A stretch of DNA of 64,000 nucleotides, taken from Tipula vernalis (Eukaryota; Arthropoda; Insecta; Diptera; Tipulidae). Each line of letters starts with the position of its first letter. Within the stretch, counting starts at the first letter, position 1. Positions 12,942 to 24,310 of the stretch are shown here, one piece after another. The notes beneath the pieces are model-generated. The model saw nothing but the letters and a program-made list of their open reading frames with translations. It was not told where the DNA came from and searched no databases. The DNA lies in assembly GCA_958295665.1 (NCBI GenBank), contig OY282560.1:188514561-188578560 (forward strand), read 5' to 3'. A program made the position numbers and the translations under genes.

Positions 12942-13945
12942 CCTAAGCTAATGTCTTTCACATGGTGAATTTGCCAAATTTGTAAACTTACTATTTAGGA
13001 TTTTCTTAAGAAAGTCCGAATCTTAAGATTTTCCATATTTATCACCAATGTCATTATGATTTTTTGATAGGTTTATACTAAGACTATGAGCATGCCAAAC
13101 CATTTGAAAAGCTAATGCCTTTCACATGATAAAATTGCCATATTTGTAAACTTATAATTTTGGATTTTCTTAAGAAGGTCCGTATTATTACAACAAAATG
13201 GAAATATGCGTGTCAATTAATTTAATCAGCTCGCCCGACGATTGAAAAGTAGGAAATGTGCTAGGTAATTATCGTCCAAAACTAAAGCTTCGTATCTACA
13301 AAAAAATCTAGATAGCTTTGACATAGTAAACATAAGGGTCTACGGACCTTTATTACAAAACCGGTAAGTGGCAGCTCGGTGGGTCCGATAACAACACACA
13401 TTCTTCGATTTCGACGTTTGGTTGACCAAATCGCTCCGACTGTCAGACCTAATCGGAACGTCAGTAAACCTTTGTGTAAATGATCATTAGTATCATTACA
13501 TATTAAGCACATTGGAAGCAATTGTCGTCGAAAATTTGACAGTCGCAAAGTTCGTTTCGTAGATTTGAGCATCACCTTGGTGTTTATCGCCGAGTTAACA
13601 GTGGCTAAGTCCTCGCGTGCTGCACCATCGCCGAAAAAAAAAGATCACAGTGACATTGGTGATAAATATGCAAAATCCTAGGAAAGTGCTTTACTTAAGA
13701 AAATCCTAAAGTTTAAGTTTTCACATAACATACAAAGGCATTAACTTGTCAAATGGTTTGGCATGCTTGAAGTCTTAATAACCTAGACCTATCAAAAAAT
13801 CATACTGACGTTGGTGAGAAATATGGAAAATCTTAAGATACAGACTTTCCTAAGAAAATCCTAAATTGTAAGTTTACAAATATGGCAATTTGACTATGTG
13901 AAAGGGATTAGCTTTTGAAATGGTTTCGCATGTATGCAGAGATTT
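12942..13945. mobile_element. foldback-type element with compound inverted repeats
   Basis: The left arm (12942-13190) holds two direct copies of a ~164-base unit. Each runs from AAGCTAATG.CTTTCACATG through GGATTTTCTTAAGAA; the first continues to a TTTTTTGATAGGTTTATA block. The right arm (13655-13945) holds the same units in reverse complement (e.g. AAGAAAATCCTAA, CTATCAAAAAATCAT, GGTTTGGCATGC). The ~460-base centre is less AT-rich and carries a 97-residue minus-strand open frame (13575-13282) with no recognised domain. The layout is that of foldback elements. Confidence 0.7.
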
Positions 13946-14357
13946 GTGATAAATAATCAAAATTGTAAGGTAAGTTTTTTTAAAAAAAAAACATAATCCA
14001 TGCCTCTTTTAAATTTCGCCTTATTATATTTTAGATACATAAGATAATTTGATACGCATAAAATATTTAAAATTTAAAATTAACTAATTTCATTAAAAAT
14101 AAAAGTTTTAAACAGTTTTTATTGAGGAATTTTCGCTTAAATGTCATTAATTTAGTTTTAATAGTAATACATTTCCATTTATGTTGTTTTTGTTGGTTTA
14201 ACTCTAATTTAGGTTGAAAGTTTTAATTCTAATTTAGGCCTAACTTCACCTGTATCAATTATGAATTTTTTTTCATTTTATGCTCACTAAGCGGTATATC
14301 CTCCATCCGGTCGCAAGTCAGCAATTTTAACATGAAAAAATAAATGATTTGCCACAT
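13946..14357. other. AT-rich spacer
   Basis: Poly-A/T-rich spacer between two transposable elements. Nothing else seen. Confidence 0.5.
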
Positions 14358-14360
14358 TTA

Positions 14361-14812
14361 TACCCCTATTATGGTTCTCACCTCATCGACGAGGTGACTC
14401 GAAAAGTCGTTTGGTCGTTTTTTGGTTTTTTTTAATTATAAAAATTTCAATTTCGTTCATTGGCAGCACCAGTAATTTTAAATTTTTTAACGTTTCTCTC
14501 ACAGTTTTATTTTGTACACATTTACATTTATTGTTATTGATTTGGTAATTTTATGAGAATTAACGAATAAAGTTGGAGCGAACAAAATGTTTGACAATTT
14601 ACACAAGCATTTTGTTGTTATTGTACAATAAAACTATTTTAAAATACGTTAAAAAAAATAAAATAAAAAATAGATTTTTATTGAATGTTTAATTAGGAAA
14701 TATTAATTAAAATATTTTACCTTTAAAAAAAATTTGTAGTGTTTTTTATTTCCATCATTTCTTGGACTTAAAGTCACCAAGTCACTATGAGGTGAGAACC
14801 ATAATAGGGGCA
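14361..14812. mobile_element. MITE with ~26-bp inverted ends, TTA duplication
   Basis: Ends are inverted repeats of about 26 bp with one mismatch: left TACCCCTATTATGGTTCT, right end reversed TGCCCCTATTATGGTTCT. They are flanked by TTA (14358-14360 and 14813-14815). A TTA duplication fits the PIF/Harbinger preference for TWA targets (inference). No coding capacity. Confidence 0.75.
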
Positions 14813-14815
14813 TTA

Positions 14816-16029
14816 ATATTTAGTTTTAATTGTCTTGACTTACTTGGTTTTATTTGCATCGTCACAAAGTCGGTGGTAACTTTTCTATAATGTTTTTACT
14901 ACTCAAAAATTTAACATTTAAACTTTTCATGTGGTATTTTTTTCGATTCGCACACAGACTGAGTCTGTGTCGAGAAAAATATTCCATACAAGTTAAAAAG
15001 TTCAATTTTTGACATTTTATTCACCACAAAAATTTTAAGTGGTCACACGCCAGTGACATTTATGATGAACATCCCTAACCTCATACCTTTAAGTACGAGT
15101 ACTTCTATTTTTATGGACTTGTTTTGGGCTCCCAAATATTACTCGTTAAAGTAATCGTTAAAGATTTTTGATAATCATAATTATTCGACACCTTCACTTT
15201 TCTTGTTACTTATAGTATTTTGAAATTAAATTTTGCAATTTTGTATGCTTCTGTAATTTTTGGTAAATTAGTATAAAATTATGAATTATTATAAACGTTA
15301 AATAAGCATAATATTTAAGCCAAAATTAGTATTTATTTTAGTTATTCCAATTTAATTATTGATTAATCAATTTTATTTCCAAAGGTAAAACCAAGCGAAC
15401 GTCAAAATTTTAACTTTTTAAATGGTTGCAATTCGCGCAGCAAATCAGTTAAAATACATGGTAAATTTTAATATTTTTACCACAGTTAAAATATTTAACT
15501 TTTAAACCGTTTCGCACACGGCCTCAGTCGCACAAGCAAATACAACACGAAAAATCATTTGATTCATTAAAATCAATCGGAGCCAAAGATAAGAAAGTTA
15601 AAGTATTAAAATGTTTAGGAATAATTAATTATCATAAAGTTCCCTCTAATCCACAGAGGTTAATGTTAATGCTAGTGATTACTAGAGGATTTGTGAGATA
15701 TAGTAAGTATTTTTAATTTTGGTCTGACTATAATTATTGAGCTTGTTTTTGATATTAAATAATTTGTATGTGCTTTATCCGAGAAAGAATATATAGTGTT
15801 ACTCTTAAGATTTTTTTCTTATGTCAATCATCACAGATGATGAACTGTCACAGATTAATTCTATAAAAAATTAAGAGCAAATCAACATAAAAATTATTTT
15901 TATAACGATATTTTATTATTAATTAGAAAATAGGACGACTTAGTATGAAAAATGCTAAAAATATCGGTTGGCATTCATTTTCGGAATGTATTTCAACTTT
16001 CAGAAATCATTCTGATCATCAAGTGATCA
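14816..16029. other. AT-rich stretch with short palindromes
   Basis: No gene. A perfect palindromic core (ACACAGACTGAGTCTGTGT) lies near 14953-14971. A related segment (TTTCGCACACGGCCTCAG) occurs near 15507, which suggests the remains of another repeat. Confidence 0.45.
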
Positions 16030-17235
16030 GAACTATGGGTCATAATATTACCTTCATACGTGAACTCATCCCAAGTCAACTCAATCTAACCAAAAACTCA
16101 ACTCCTAAATTAATCCCTATCTGAACCCATTAATCCCTTACTCGATCTCCATCTCATCCTCCAACTCAATCTCCAACTTAACCTCTAAATCAATCGCAAC
16201 GCAATCACAAAATGAACTCCCAACCCAACCCTAAACTCACTCTATTCAATCGCCATATTTTTTCCCAACTGAACAACTCAAGCCTAATGCAAGCTAAGTA
16301 AACTCCAACTCAACCCCAGCTCGAAAAAATTCTCAACCTTCAACTCCAAACTCAACGGCCAACTCAATCCCGAAATCAACACTAATAGAAAACTACATAC
16401 ATGCGTGTATGAACTCAACTCAAATCAACTCAATGTAACCTCCAACTGAACTCTCAACTTGACACCAAATTAATCTCCAAGCGAACTCTTAATCAAATAC
16501 ACCTCCATTTCAACCCAAACCCTATTCAACGAGTTCAAGTACACATTTAGTTTTTCAAATCGTTGATTTGGGAGTTGAGTTGCGCATTAAGTTTAGGACT
16601 AGTTGAGAGTTGATTTGGGGTTCAGTTGGGGTTGAGTAGAGGCTGAGTGAGAGGTTTAGTTGGGGATTTACTTGGCGTGCGTTGAGGGTTGTGTTGGAAG
16701 TTAGCTTAAATTGAGATCATGTATTCGTACGCTTGTATTTGTGCTGACAATGTTGATTTGGGAATTGAGTTGGGCGTTGAGTAAAGGGTTGAATTTGGGA
16801 TCGAGACATGGACAATGTTGATTCACGGATTGAGATCATTGGGTTGTGGTTGATTCGCTCATTCGGTTGGGGATTTAGTTGAGATTGGAGTTGGAAATTA
16901 GCTTCAGTTGTTTTGAATTAACTTTATGTACGCTTGTAGTTTTTCGGACCATGCTGATTTGAGGATTGAGTTAGGCGTTGATTTTGGGGTTGAGTTAAGG
17001 GTTCAATAGGGGGTTGAGTTGAAGGTCGAGATGAGCTTGAGTTAGAGCTGAGCTTAGGGTTGAGTTGAGGGTTTAGTTTGGGTTGAGTTGAGGGTTTAGT
17101 TTGGGTTGAGTAGCGGTTTAGTTGAAATTGAGTTGAAGTTAAACGAGAGGTTCGGTTGCGGATTGATTTGGTCGCCGAGTTGAAGGTTTAGTTGGAGGTT
17201 AGATTTAGTTGATTTGAGTTGAGTTCAAGTAAGCA
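16030..17235. repeat. degenerate CAACTC minisatellite with strand switch
   Basis: 16030-16550 is dominated by degenerate CAACTCAA/AACTCCAA units. From about 16555 to 17235 the same motif appears as its complement (GAGTTG, TTGAGTTGGG). The array therefore changes strand once near 16550 and could fold into a very long imperfect hairpin. The units are too degenerate for a fixed period by eye; spacing looks like roughly 6 or 12 bases. Confidence 0.85.
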
Positions 17236-17854
17236 CGTAGTTTCAAAAGATCGTAGATCCAAGAATGGATAATAACGGAGCCTCTTACCCGTAAGATGAA
17301 TTGAGATGTTTTCAGTGATGTATGGTGAATAAATAAAGCTAAAAAGATCGTTTTTTATAAAGGCAACATGGACTCTTGGCATCTTGTCTTATATGAAGAT
17401 AGGCGTGCCACATTTTCTTGATAAGTTATATCTTAGTCGTAAATCTTGTAATCCCAATTGGTTTTCTTTAATAGAAAAAAGAAGAATTTTTTTAATAATT
17501 TTAATTCTATTGATGTTAAATAAATAGTAAGGTCTCCAGACATTTGGCGCCTACTCTACTTGGAATTCTTGCATAGGCGAAGAGTTCGCTTTGGCTATGA
17601 TGTTATCTATTGTACATATATGTACATATGTCTGTTAAACATTATGTTTTCGTTTAAAAGCGTTCTAAACGTCGTCAAGTAAAATTAGAACACTTTTAGA
17701 AAAAACTTCTAACTTCTGTATACTTAAATGTACGAAGCTTTTTCTAAGTTTGATCTAACTTTTTATTTCTAGTAAATGTGTTAGTGAAAAAAATTAATTT
17801 ACATACATACATTCAGGCGCACTAATTTAACAATACCAAGTATGTAAATATGAA
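17236..17854. other. AT-rich spacer
   Basis: No coding or repeat signature that I can support. The minus-strand open frame at 17382-17188 overlaps the minisatellite edge and has no domain. Confidence 0.45.
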
Positions 17855-18330
17855 ACCGGAATTGTTTTGCTTTGTGTGATGGTGCATTATCAAAGCAAAA
17901 TCACTTTGTGTTGCCTTTTTTCATACTCTGGTCGTTTTTCACGCAAAGCTCGATTCAAATTGATCATTTGTTGTTGGTAGTATTTAGTGTTTACGGTTTC
18001 AATAGGTTTTAGCAGCTCAAAATAAATCACACTCTTCTGATCCCACCAAATACAGAGCATTGTCTTCCGTCCGAAGCGATTTGGCCTTGCAGTCCATGTC
18101 GATGGTTGTCCTGGATCAACCGAAGACTTTTTGCGCTTTGATTTCTCAAAACAGAGAGAAATGATTTTCTTTTGTATCTGGCGAGCAACATTTCGCAAGT
18201 GGTTTTTCGATTTTCCAATTTTCTTTCATTAAGTTTATGCGGAACCCATTTTTCTAGTTTTGGATCTTTCCCATGGCTTTTAAACGTATGGCGTTCATAA
18301 ATGTACATTGGGCGAAAAAATCACATTCGA
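17855..18330 (-). pseudogene. mariner transposase relic
   Basis: Two overlapping minus-strand frames carry mariner blocks in order: WVPHKLNER (about 18240), the KSFL block, SVDPGQPST (about 18110), RPNRFGRKTMLCIWWDQ, ETVNTKYYQQQ, LNRALREKRPEY, and in a third frame DNAPSH (about 17880), the second catalytic Asp region. The block with the first catalytic Asp (family TGDEKW) is deleted between KSFL and the PGQPS region. Frameshifts make it non-functional. The HTH part and inverted ends are not recognised. Confidence 0.85.
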
Positions 18331-20150
18331 TCTATCACTTTACCATGAAATTTTCGATAAACCGATTACCTATAAACCGGTTGCCAACAATTGACGGACC
18401 TGGAAGCACCCATCATAATTTTCTAGCCCGTCATCGTTCCAATAATGTTACAACTGGCGACTTACTTTGGGAATTTTACAACAACAATGCCATGTATTTT
18501 CATTTCGTTTGGAATTGCTTCAAATGAACTTTTTGTTGGTATACAATTATACAATTATTCTTCCGATTCCGATTCCGGTTACAAAAGTAAGACGCTAAAT
18601 GTAATGTTTATGAAAACACTGCAGCACTTTATAATACATCAATTAATCGCAAGAATTCATCGCATAGACCACTTTATTATAATAACAAAAAAAAATGAAC
18701 ATGAAAATAAAATAGAATGTCGGACGATTAAGGTGAACTCAATCGACCGATTATCAATTTACCCAATTTTCAATTTTTCCTTTGATGAAAAATCCAATCA
18801 ATTATTCAAATTTTTTTTTTATTTGTTATGTATACATTACACATACATAACTACATTTATATAGATCAATTATAATTGATTTTTCCTTTTTGGTATATGC
18901 AGAGGCAGACACACAAAATGAAATCTAAAAAGAATTAAAACGGAAAATCTATAAATTTTTATTTCATTTTTTTGAGGATAGAGTCGGAAAATTATGATCC
19001 ATATTAATTTTTTTTTTAATTTATGTACCCCTTCTATCTTGCCTTTTGTGTTGATATTAAAAGGACATAAAGTTAATAAGACTGCACTTGACAGAGATAA
19101 GATTTTTCCCGCAAAGATTTTTATGTTGCATCAGATATTTTTATAAGTGTACAAGTACAGAATGTACGTACACCCAACGCCCTCTTTGTATTTTTATTTT
19201 TACCTTAATGTGGATCGAAATATTTTTTTTTCAACCCCTATATAATATGCATACACACACACACTTTTCTTTCACAGATTTATCCTTTTCTGGATGGTAC
19301 ATTATAGTATATGGTATAACCAATGTGCTTTTATTTTATTTAACGATAAATTCGACAATAAAATACAATATTTTTCATGATTTGCGACGCAAATATCGAA
19401 TACAAAAAAATTATGAAGCATGACAAATTGTAGAGTCAAAAGCGTAACTGATTCCATTTATAAATTTTATTTTGTTTTCTCGTTTGTTGGTTGGTTGTTG
19501 TTGTTGTGTGTTCCAGGGATTAAAGATGTCAGTCACATGATATGATATGATGATAATAGTAACAATAATAATCATAATTACATTAAATACTGGCTGAATA
19601 ATTTACAAAAAACAGGGAGCGGAACCCAAAACATAATATTATGTATTTTTATTTTACGCGTCTCATTTATATCAGGGATCAAAGTATTATCTTCTAAAAG
19701 CATAAAAACATAGAACGTAAAAAGAAGGGTACCAATATTTTATTTAATTGAACGCCAATAATTTAATAATAATTAAATTTTAATTTATTTTAATGAATTG
19801 GATTGAATTTAATGTTGCATAGACATGAGACTCTATTGTTTTTACGATTTTATTTTATGCACAATAAAATTTTACAATCATATTATGAATATGTAGAACG
19901 CACGTGCTTTCCACTATTGGCGCACAATCAGTTGTTCCATTATTTATTATGTTGTTGCTGTATAAAAGTTGTTTGTTCAAGTTCATAAATGATTTATGCA
20001 AACTTACACAAAAATGTTTAAACTTTCTTCGCTTATAATAACAAAACAAAGTACTTAAATATTCATAATCTGGATATTATACAATCTTTTATCTTATTCG
20101 CCTTAATGCTTTTTTTTTATAATTTATTTACATATAAATAAAAAACTTAC
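18331..20150. other. AT-rich sequence downstream of the Wnt exon, probably intron
   Basis: On the gene's minus strand this follows the donor site of the Wnt exon, so it is probably the next intron. I searched for the following conserved Wnt block (CKCHGVSGSC type) and did not find it. The open frames here (18445-18864, 19088-19423) are Phe/Tyr-rich read-through of AT-rich DNA. Confidence 0.5.
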
Positions 20151-20331
20151 TTGTATCCAAATTCTAAATCATCTCCGCAACCACCCCAAATCCAATCGCT
20201 GTGCAACTGTTTTGGACGTGAACTACGTGAACATCCGCAGGAGGCTAATTGTCCATCGCGACATGCCCGCGCAATAAAACTTGCTACACCAGCCGCCGCT
20301 AAAGCATGTACAAATGCCATTTCCGGTGAAC
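20151..20331 (-). CDS. Wnt5: Wnt5-like ligand, one internal exon (partial gene)
   Basis: A 181-base internal exon of a secreted Wnt signalling ligand (cysteine-rich, lipid-modified, binds Frizzled- or Ryk/Derailed-type receptors). The minus-strand translation begins GSPEMAFVHALAAA, continues FIARACRDGQLASCGCS and SRPKQLHSDW, and ends WGGCGDDLEFGYK. These match the conserved Wnt region with its 'W.WGGC.D' motif, and the wording is closest to insect Wnt5. The acceptor is a T-run then CAAG at 20332-20335; the donor is GTAAGT (20145-20150). The reading frame enters in phase 1 and leaves in phase 2, with no stop. Base composition is markedly less AT-rich than its surroundings. Neighbouring exons are not in view. 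Wnt family is near certain; the Wnt5 assignment is inference from similarity. Confidence 0.9.
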
Positions 20332-21150
20332 CTTGAAAAAAAAAACAACAAGAACATAAATATTATAATTTTATACCAACATTTTAAAAACCATCATCAG
20401 AAATTTGACGTTTTTAATTAATTCCGTCACAGAATTAATAAAAAAAAAATCAATATACTCGTATAATAATTTCCCATATATTTTCATAAAAAAAAAACGA
20501 ATTCTGTAAAAAAACCAATAAAATAAAAGTTGGGCTTTTCATCATTTTTGATTATATTATATTGGTCATTGTATATAATTTTATCGAGAGATTGGAAATA
20601 TATATTTTTTTTTTTATAAGTATATTATGTACGGTTCGTCAATTTAATAAAAATTTATCCAAATTTAATACAATATTTTATTTTTATTTAAAATATGTAG
20701 AGTATAATAAAAATATGTATTACTAATAGATTTTGATGATTACATGAGTATTATGATCATATTTTATATTCAGCATAATACAACAAAAAAAATTAAAATT
20801 TGTAACGTCAATTTGTTTTCAATTTCAACCACTAAACAAATCACTTTTGTGCTTTACGACATTAAATATTTTTTAGTTCTCTAGTATATCTTTAAATAAC
20901 GGGCGTGAAATTTACCTCAGACTTTTTAGCATCCACTCTAAGAATTTTGAAAAATTATGACGAATGGAATCGTTTGTTCATCATTAACCCTTATGTATAT
21001 GGTTTGATGGGTTACCCGCGTAACCTTTTCGGCTTTAATCGATACAATTTCTATTTTTTAAATGGAATTTTGGCCCTAGGGTCTAGGAATGCCAAAATCA
21101 TTTAATTGTCAACATATTTTGATTTTCGGTACTTCGGATGGGTTGGGTAC
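20332..21150. other. probable Wnt intron, AT-rich
   Basis: Lies upstream of the exon's splice acceptor on the minus strand. AT-rich with poly-A/T runs. The 66-residue open frame at 20905-21105 has no recognised domain. Confidence 0.5.
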
Positions 21151-21157
21151 GAAATTT

Positions 21158-21327
21158 CCCATTACAAAATCTTTTTTACAAAATCTCTGTTACAAAATTT
21201 CTTAATTATAGAATCGCCTAATTACAAAATCTCCTAATTACAAAATCTCGCATAAAATTTTCGCCGTAAATATATGAAATCGCGCGATTTACGATGAAAA
21301 TTTTATGCGAGATTTTGTAATTAGGAG
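21158..21327. repeat. short tandem repeat ending in a long perfect hairpin
   Basis: 21158-21250 holds several degenerate copies of a ~16-base unit (TAATTACAAAATCTCC). 21231-21262 and 21296-21327 are perfect 32-bp inverted arms. The 33-base centre is itself partly self-complementary (GTAAAT/ATTTAC, AATCGCGCGATT). It sits 80 bases before the errantivirus LTR. Confidence 0.9.
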
Positions 21328-21406
21328 AAAAGTGATTGTATTTGTGTGTGTGTCTTTGATTGCCTGTGTTTGTATGTATGGATGTGTGTTTGTGTGCGAT
21401 TATGTA

Positions 21407-21674
21407 AGTTAACACCACCGTTAATGTCGAGTCAACACAACGTGATTTATGAGACAAGCGCAAACTTGTCGAATCAGCACAACGTGTGTTGTGTCCGGTT
21501 GAAAGATAATACTTTTTATGAAATTCTTTTTGAGTAATTTTCCATATATTTTATGCAACTTCAACTATTTTTATTGTATAAAATGATAGAATATTTTTGT
21601 AGTAGTCTAGTTTTTAGTTTGATCTTGAGAAATAAAGTTTTTTTTTAAGTAAACCCGCACATAACTCATTAACT
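21407..21674 (+). repeat. 5' LTR of the errantivirus-type element
   Basis: About 268 bp bounded by AGTTAA at the left and TTAACT at the right, a perfect 6-bp inverted pair typical of errantivirus LTRs. It contains a TATAAAA box near 21577 and AATAAA near 21632. The primer site abuts its right end. No 3' partner is present, so the left boundary is inferred from the motif. Confidence 0.75.
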
Positions 21675-21700
21675 GGCGCCGAAACAGGGACCAGTCGGTA
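21674..21700 (+). promoter_or_regulatory. tRNA primer-binding site
   Basis: TGGCGCCGAAACAGGGAC directly follows the LTR. It resembles the complement of a tRNA-Lys 3' end with two mismatches. The next bases (CAGTCGGTAG) look like the tRNA-Ser-type primer site of 17.6/297 elements. Which tRNA is used cannot be settled by eye. Confidence 0.75.
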
Positions 21701-22057
21701 GAGTTATTATTGTGGAATTTTTTTTTAAGAGTGTAGCAAATACTATACTACAGTGCTTAACAATAAAGTGAAAATCTATAGCAAATATTAAACTATAGCA
21801 ACAAATATAGTGCAAGTGACTAACAGCCAAAAAGGAAGAGAACGTACCGTACAAAGCACACTCGACTGGTCTCAAGTGTACAATCACCCGGAGTACACAC
21901 AAAAAAATTAGTTGGAAATGAAAATCCAACTCATTTTAATGTAAGTTTTAATACAAAATTTTGATAATAAAACTAAAAAATAAAAAAAAAATAAAAAAAT
22001 AAAAAAAAAAATTAATATTTATAATAACTAAAATCTGACAAATCAATTTAATCAAAA

Positions 22058-23286
22058 ATGACGGAACAGTTAATTCAAATTTAAACCGCCTTGCAGCAAT
22101 TAACTGGGGCCCTGAACGCCCAAATCGAACTAACAAAAAAAATCGAAAGACGACTCGAAAAATTAGAAAACCCTGTGATTCCCGTAACAACAACAACATT
22201 GGTAACACCAAGAAATGAACAAGACCTGAAAGATATTAGCAGGCTACCTGATTGTGTAAGAGAACTGCAGGTATTCGATGGGAATCCCACGCAGTACATC
22301 TCATGGGTGCATAACATATAGAAACTATACTACGCGACTACAACATTATGCGAGATAAACCGATCTACAGGGCAATACTTCAACAAATAAGACAAAAAAT
22401 TGGAGGCAACGCCGACTCCGCTTTAATATCTTATAATATTTTTGATGAGGAATGGGCGTCAATAAAAAAATGTCTGTCCCTATACTATGCAGACAAAAGA
22501 GATCTCCGTACGCTAGAATACCAGCTCAGCACCATCACACAAAAAAATATGACAGTGGATGAATTCTATGCTACTGTTAATCACAAATTCTCATTAATAG
22601 TCAACAAGGTCAAAACGGAGGACTATTCAGCTGAAACAATCAACGTTTTGGTTGAAAAATACAGGAATAGAGCTTTAGACATTTTCGTCCGGCGACTGAA
22701 TGGAGATTTATCTAAGATGCTTATAATTCAAAAACCAACCACGCTACCAGAGGCATACGCATCCTGTCTGGAAATTCAAAACCTGAATTTCAGAAACTTG
22801 CCAATACACACAAGAAATGTCAACAATGTGATAACAGCCCCAATAAATCAAATTTCATATAACAACTCACCAAATTTGCGAACAAACTATGCTACAATAT
22901 CAATACAGCGGAGGAACATGGCCTACAATATACAACACCAAAATCACCGAATACCATATGTGAACCAAAATCAAAACGTCAACCAAAATCAAAACAACTT
23001 ACCACCACCAAGACCAAACAATCCAAAGCCACCAACGCCAATGGATATCGACCCATCAATGCAAAGAGGACAGGTAAACTATATCAACCGTCCAACCAAT
23101 CAAGATAATCCAATGGCAAAACGAGATTATTCTCACCATTACGAACCAGTCAGACAACAAAGGATCAACCACATGGAAATACAACCAGAAGAATACTATT
23201 ATAACCAATTGGTCAACGACAATACGGAAGGAGAGATATCCAATGACGACCAGTATACCGAAGATGATTCTGAGGTAAGGTTATGA
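22058..23286 (+). pseudogene. errantivirus gag
   Basis: Structural Gag of the element. The Met at 22058 starts a frame broken by a stop at about 22082 and another at 22319. The frame then shifts, and 22321-23286 is open (about 320 residues). Seen are a coiled-coil-like N-terminus with a Thr run, a capsid-like centre (about 22250-22790), an Asn/Gln-rich stretch, a PPTPMDIDPSMQR motif typical of the 17.6/297/Tom group, and an acidic tail. No CCHC zinc knuckle is present, which is common in this group. One indel and two stops make it non-functional as it stands. Confidence 0.85.
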
Positions 23287-23289
23287 CGG

Positions 23290-24310
23290 AAGCCTCTCTA
23301 GCTTACCTTACCTAGAGTAAAAGTTAAAAAATGGCAATATCCTCAAATTCCTGATCGACACAGGAGCAAATAAAAACTTTATAAAATCACAATTAGCCAA
23401 TAACGCCATCCCAACTAAGGCTCAATTTAAGATCAGATCAGCTGGATGTGACATCGAAATAAGTAAGAAAATTAGCGGACAATTTTTTAAAAGTATTGGC
23501 ATCAACAATACTATTGAATTCTTCATTCTACCGGGATTAAAATCATTTGATGGCATAATAGGAGACGACACATTGAAGGAACTCGGAGCAATAATTGACA
23601 GGAAAAACAACCTGTTAATAATAACACCAGACATTAGAATTTCATTAAGAGAAAAACCATCACTTCAAGTCAACAATATGGAAATCCGAGATAGCCATCT
23701 TTCATCAGAAACAAAGAAGCAACTCCAAACAATAGTATCAAAATTTAAAAATTTGTTCGGACCCGTAAACAACATAGAAACAATCGATACGGGGGTAAGA
23801 GCCGAAATCAAAACAACGACGGTTGAACCTATATATACCAAATCATCCCTACCCATACAGTATGAGACAGGAGGTGGAGAAACAAATAAGCCAGCTTTTA
23901 AAAAACGGGATCATTAGACCCTCTAAGAGCCCATATAACTCCCCTATTTGGGTTGTCGACAAGAAGTTGGACGCCTCACAAACAAAGAAATACAGGATGG
24001 TCATAGATTTCAAAAGGCTGAATGCTGTCACAATATCAGAGTCATATCCGATTCCGGATATATCCAGTACATTAGCAAATCTCGGAAACTCTCAATTTTT
24101 TACAACCATAGACCTAACATCGGGGTTCCACCAGATAAAAATGAAAGTAGCAGATATACAAAAAACCTCGTTTTCTACAATGAATGGGAAGTACGAGTTT
24201 CTACGACTTCCTTTTGGCTTAAAGAACGCACCAGCCATTTATCAAAGGATGATTGACGACGTGTTAAAAGAATTCATCGGCGAGACATGTTACGTATACA
24301 TAGATGACAT
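23290..24310 (+). pseudogene. errantivirus pol, part 1: protease and reverse transcriptase
   Basis: The protease active site LIDTGANKNF lies near 23350, followed by the GIIGDDTL flap-end motif. The frame shifts at about 23870 into the reverse transcriptase: PSKSPYNSPIWVV, the YRMVIDFKRLN block, FTTIDLTSGFHQI (first metal-binding Asp), LPFGLKNAP, and VYIDDI at 24295-24310 with both catalytic Asp. The frame is cut exactly after YIDDI by a solo LTR and resumes at 24865. The start codon is unclear; pol is probably made by frameshifting after gag. Confidence 0.9.

Noticed and set aside
13282..13575. 97-residue minus-strand open frame in the foldback centre
   Set aside because: No recognised motif; kept only as part of the foldback description.
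18445..18864. 139-residue open frame downstream of the mariner
   Set aside because: AT-rich sequence, no domain, partly antisense to the mariner flank.
19088..19423. 111-residue Phe/Tyr-rich open frame
   Set aside because: Low complexity, no splice or start context, probably intronic.
20905..21105. Possible extra exon upstream of the Wnt acceptor
   Set aside because: The open frame is on the opposite strand and shows no Wnt cysteine pattern.
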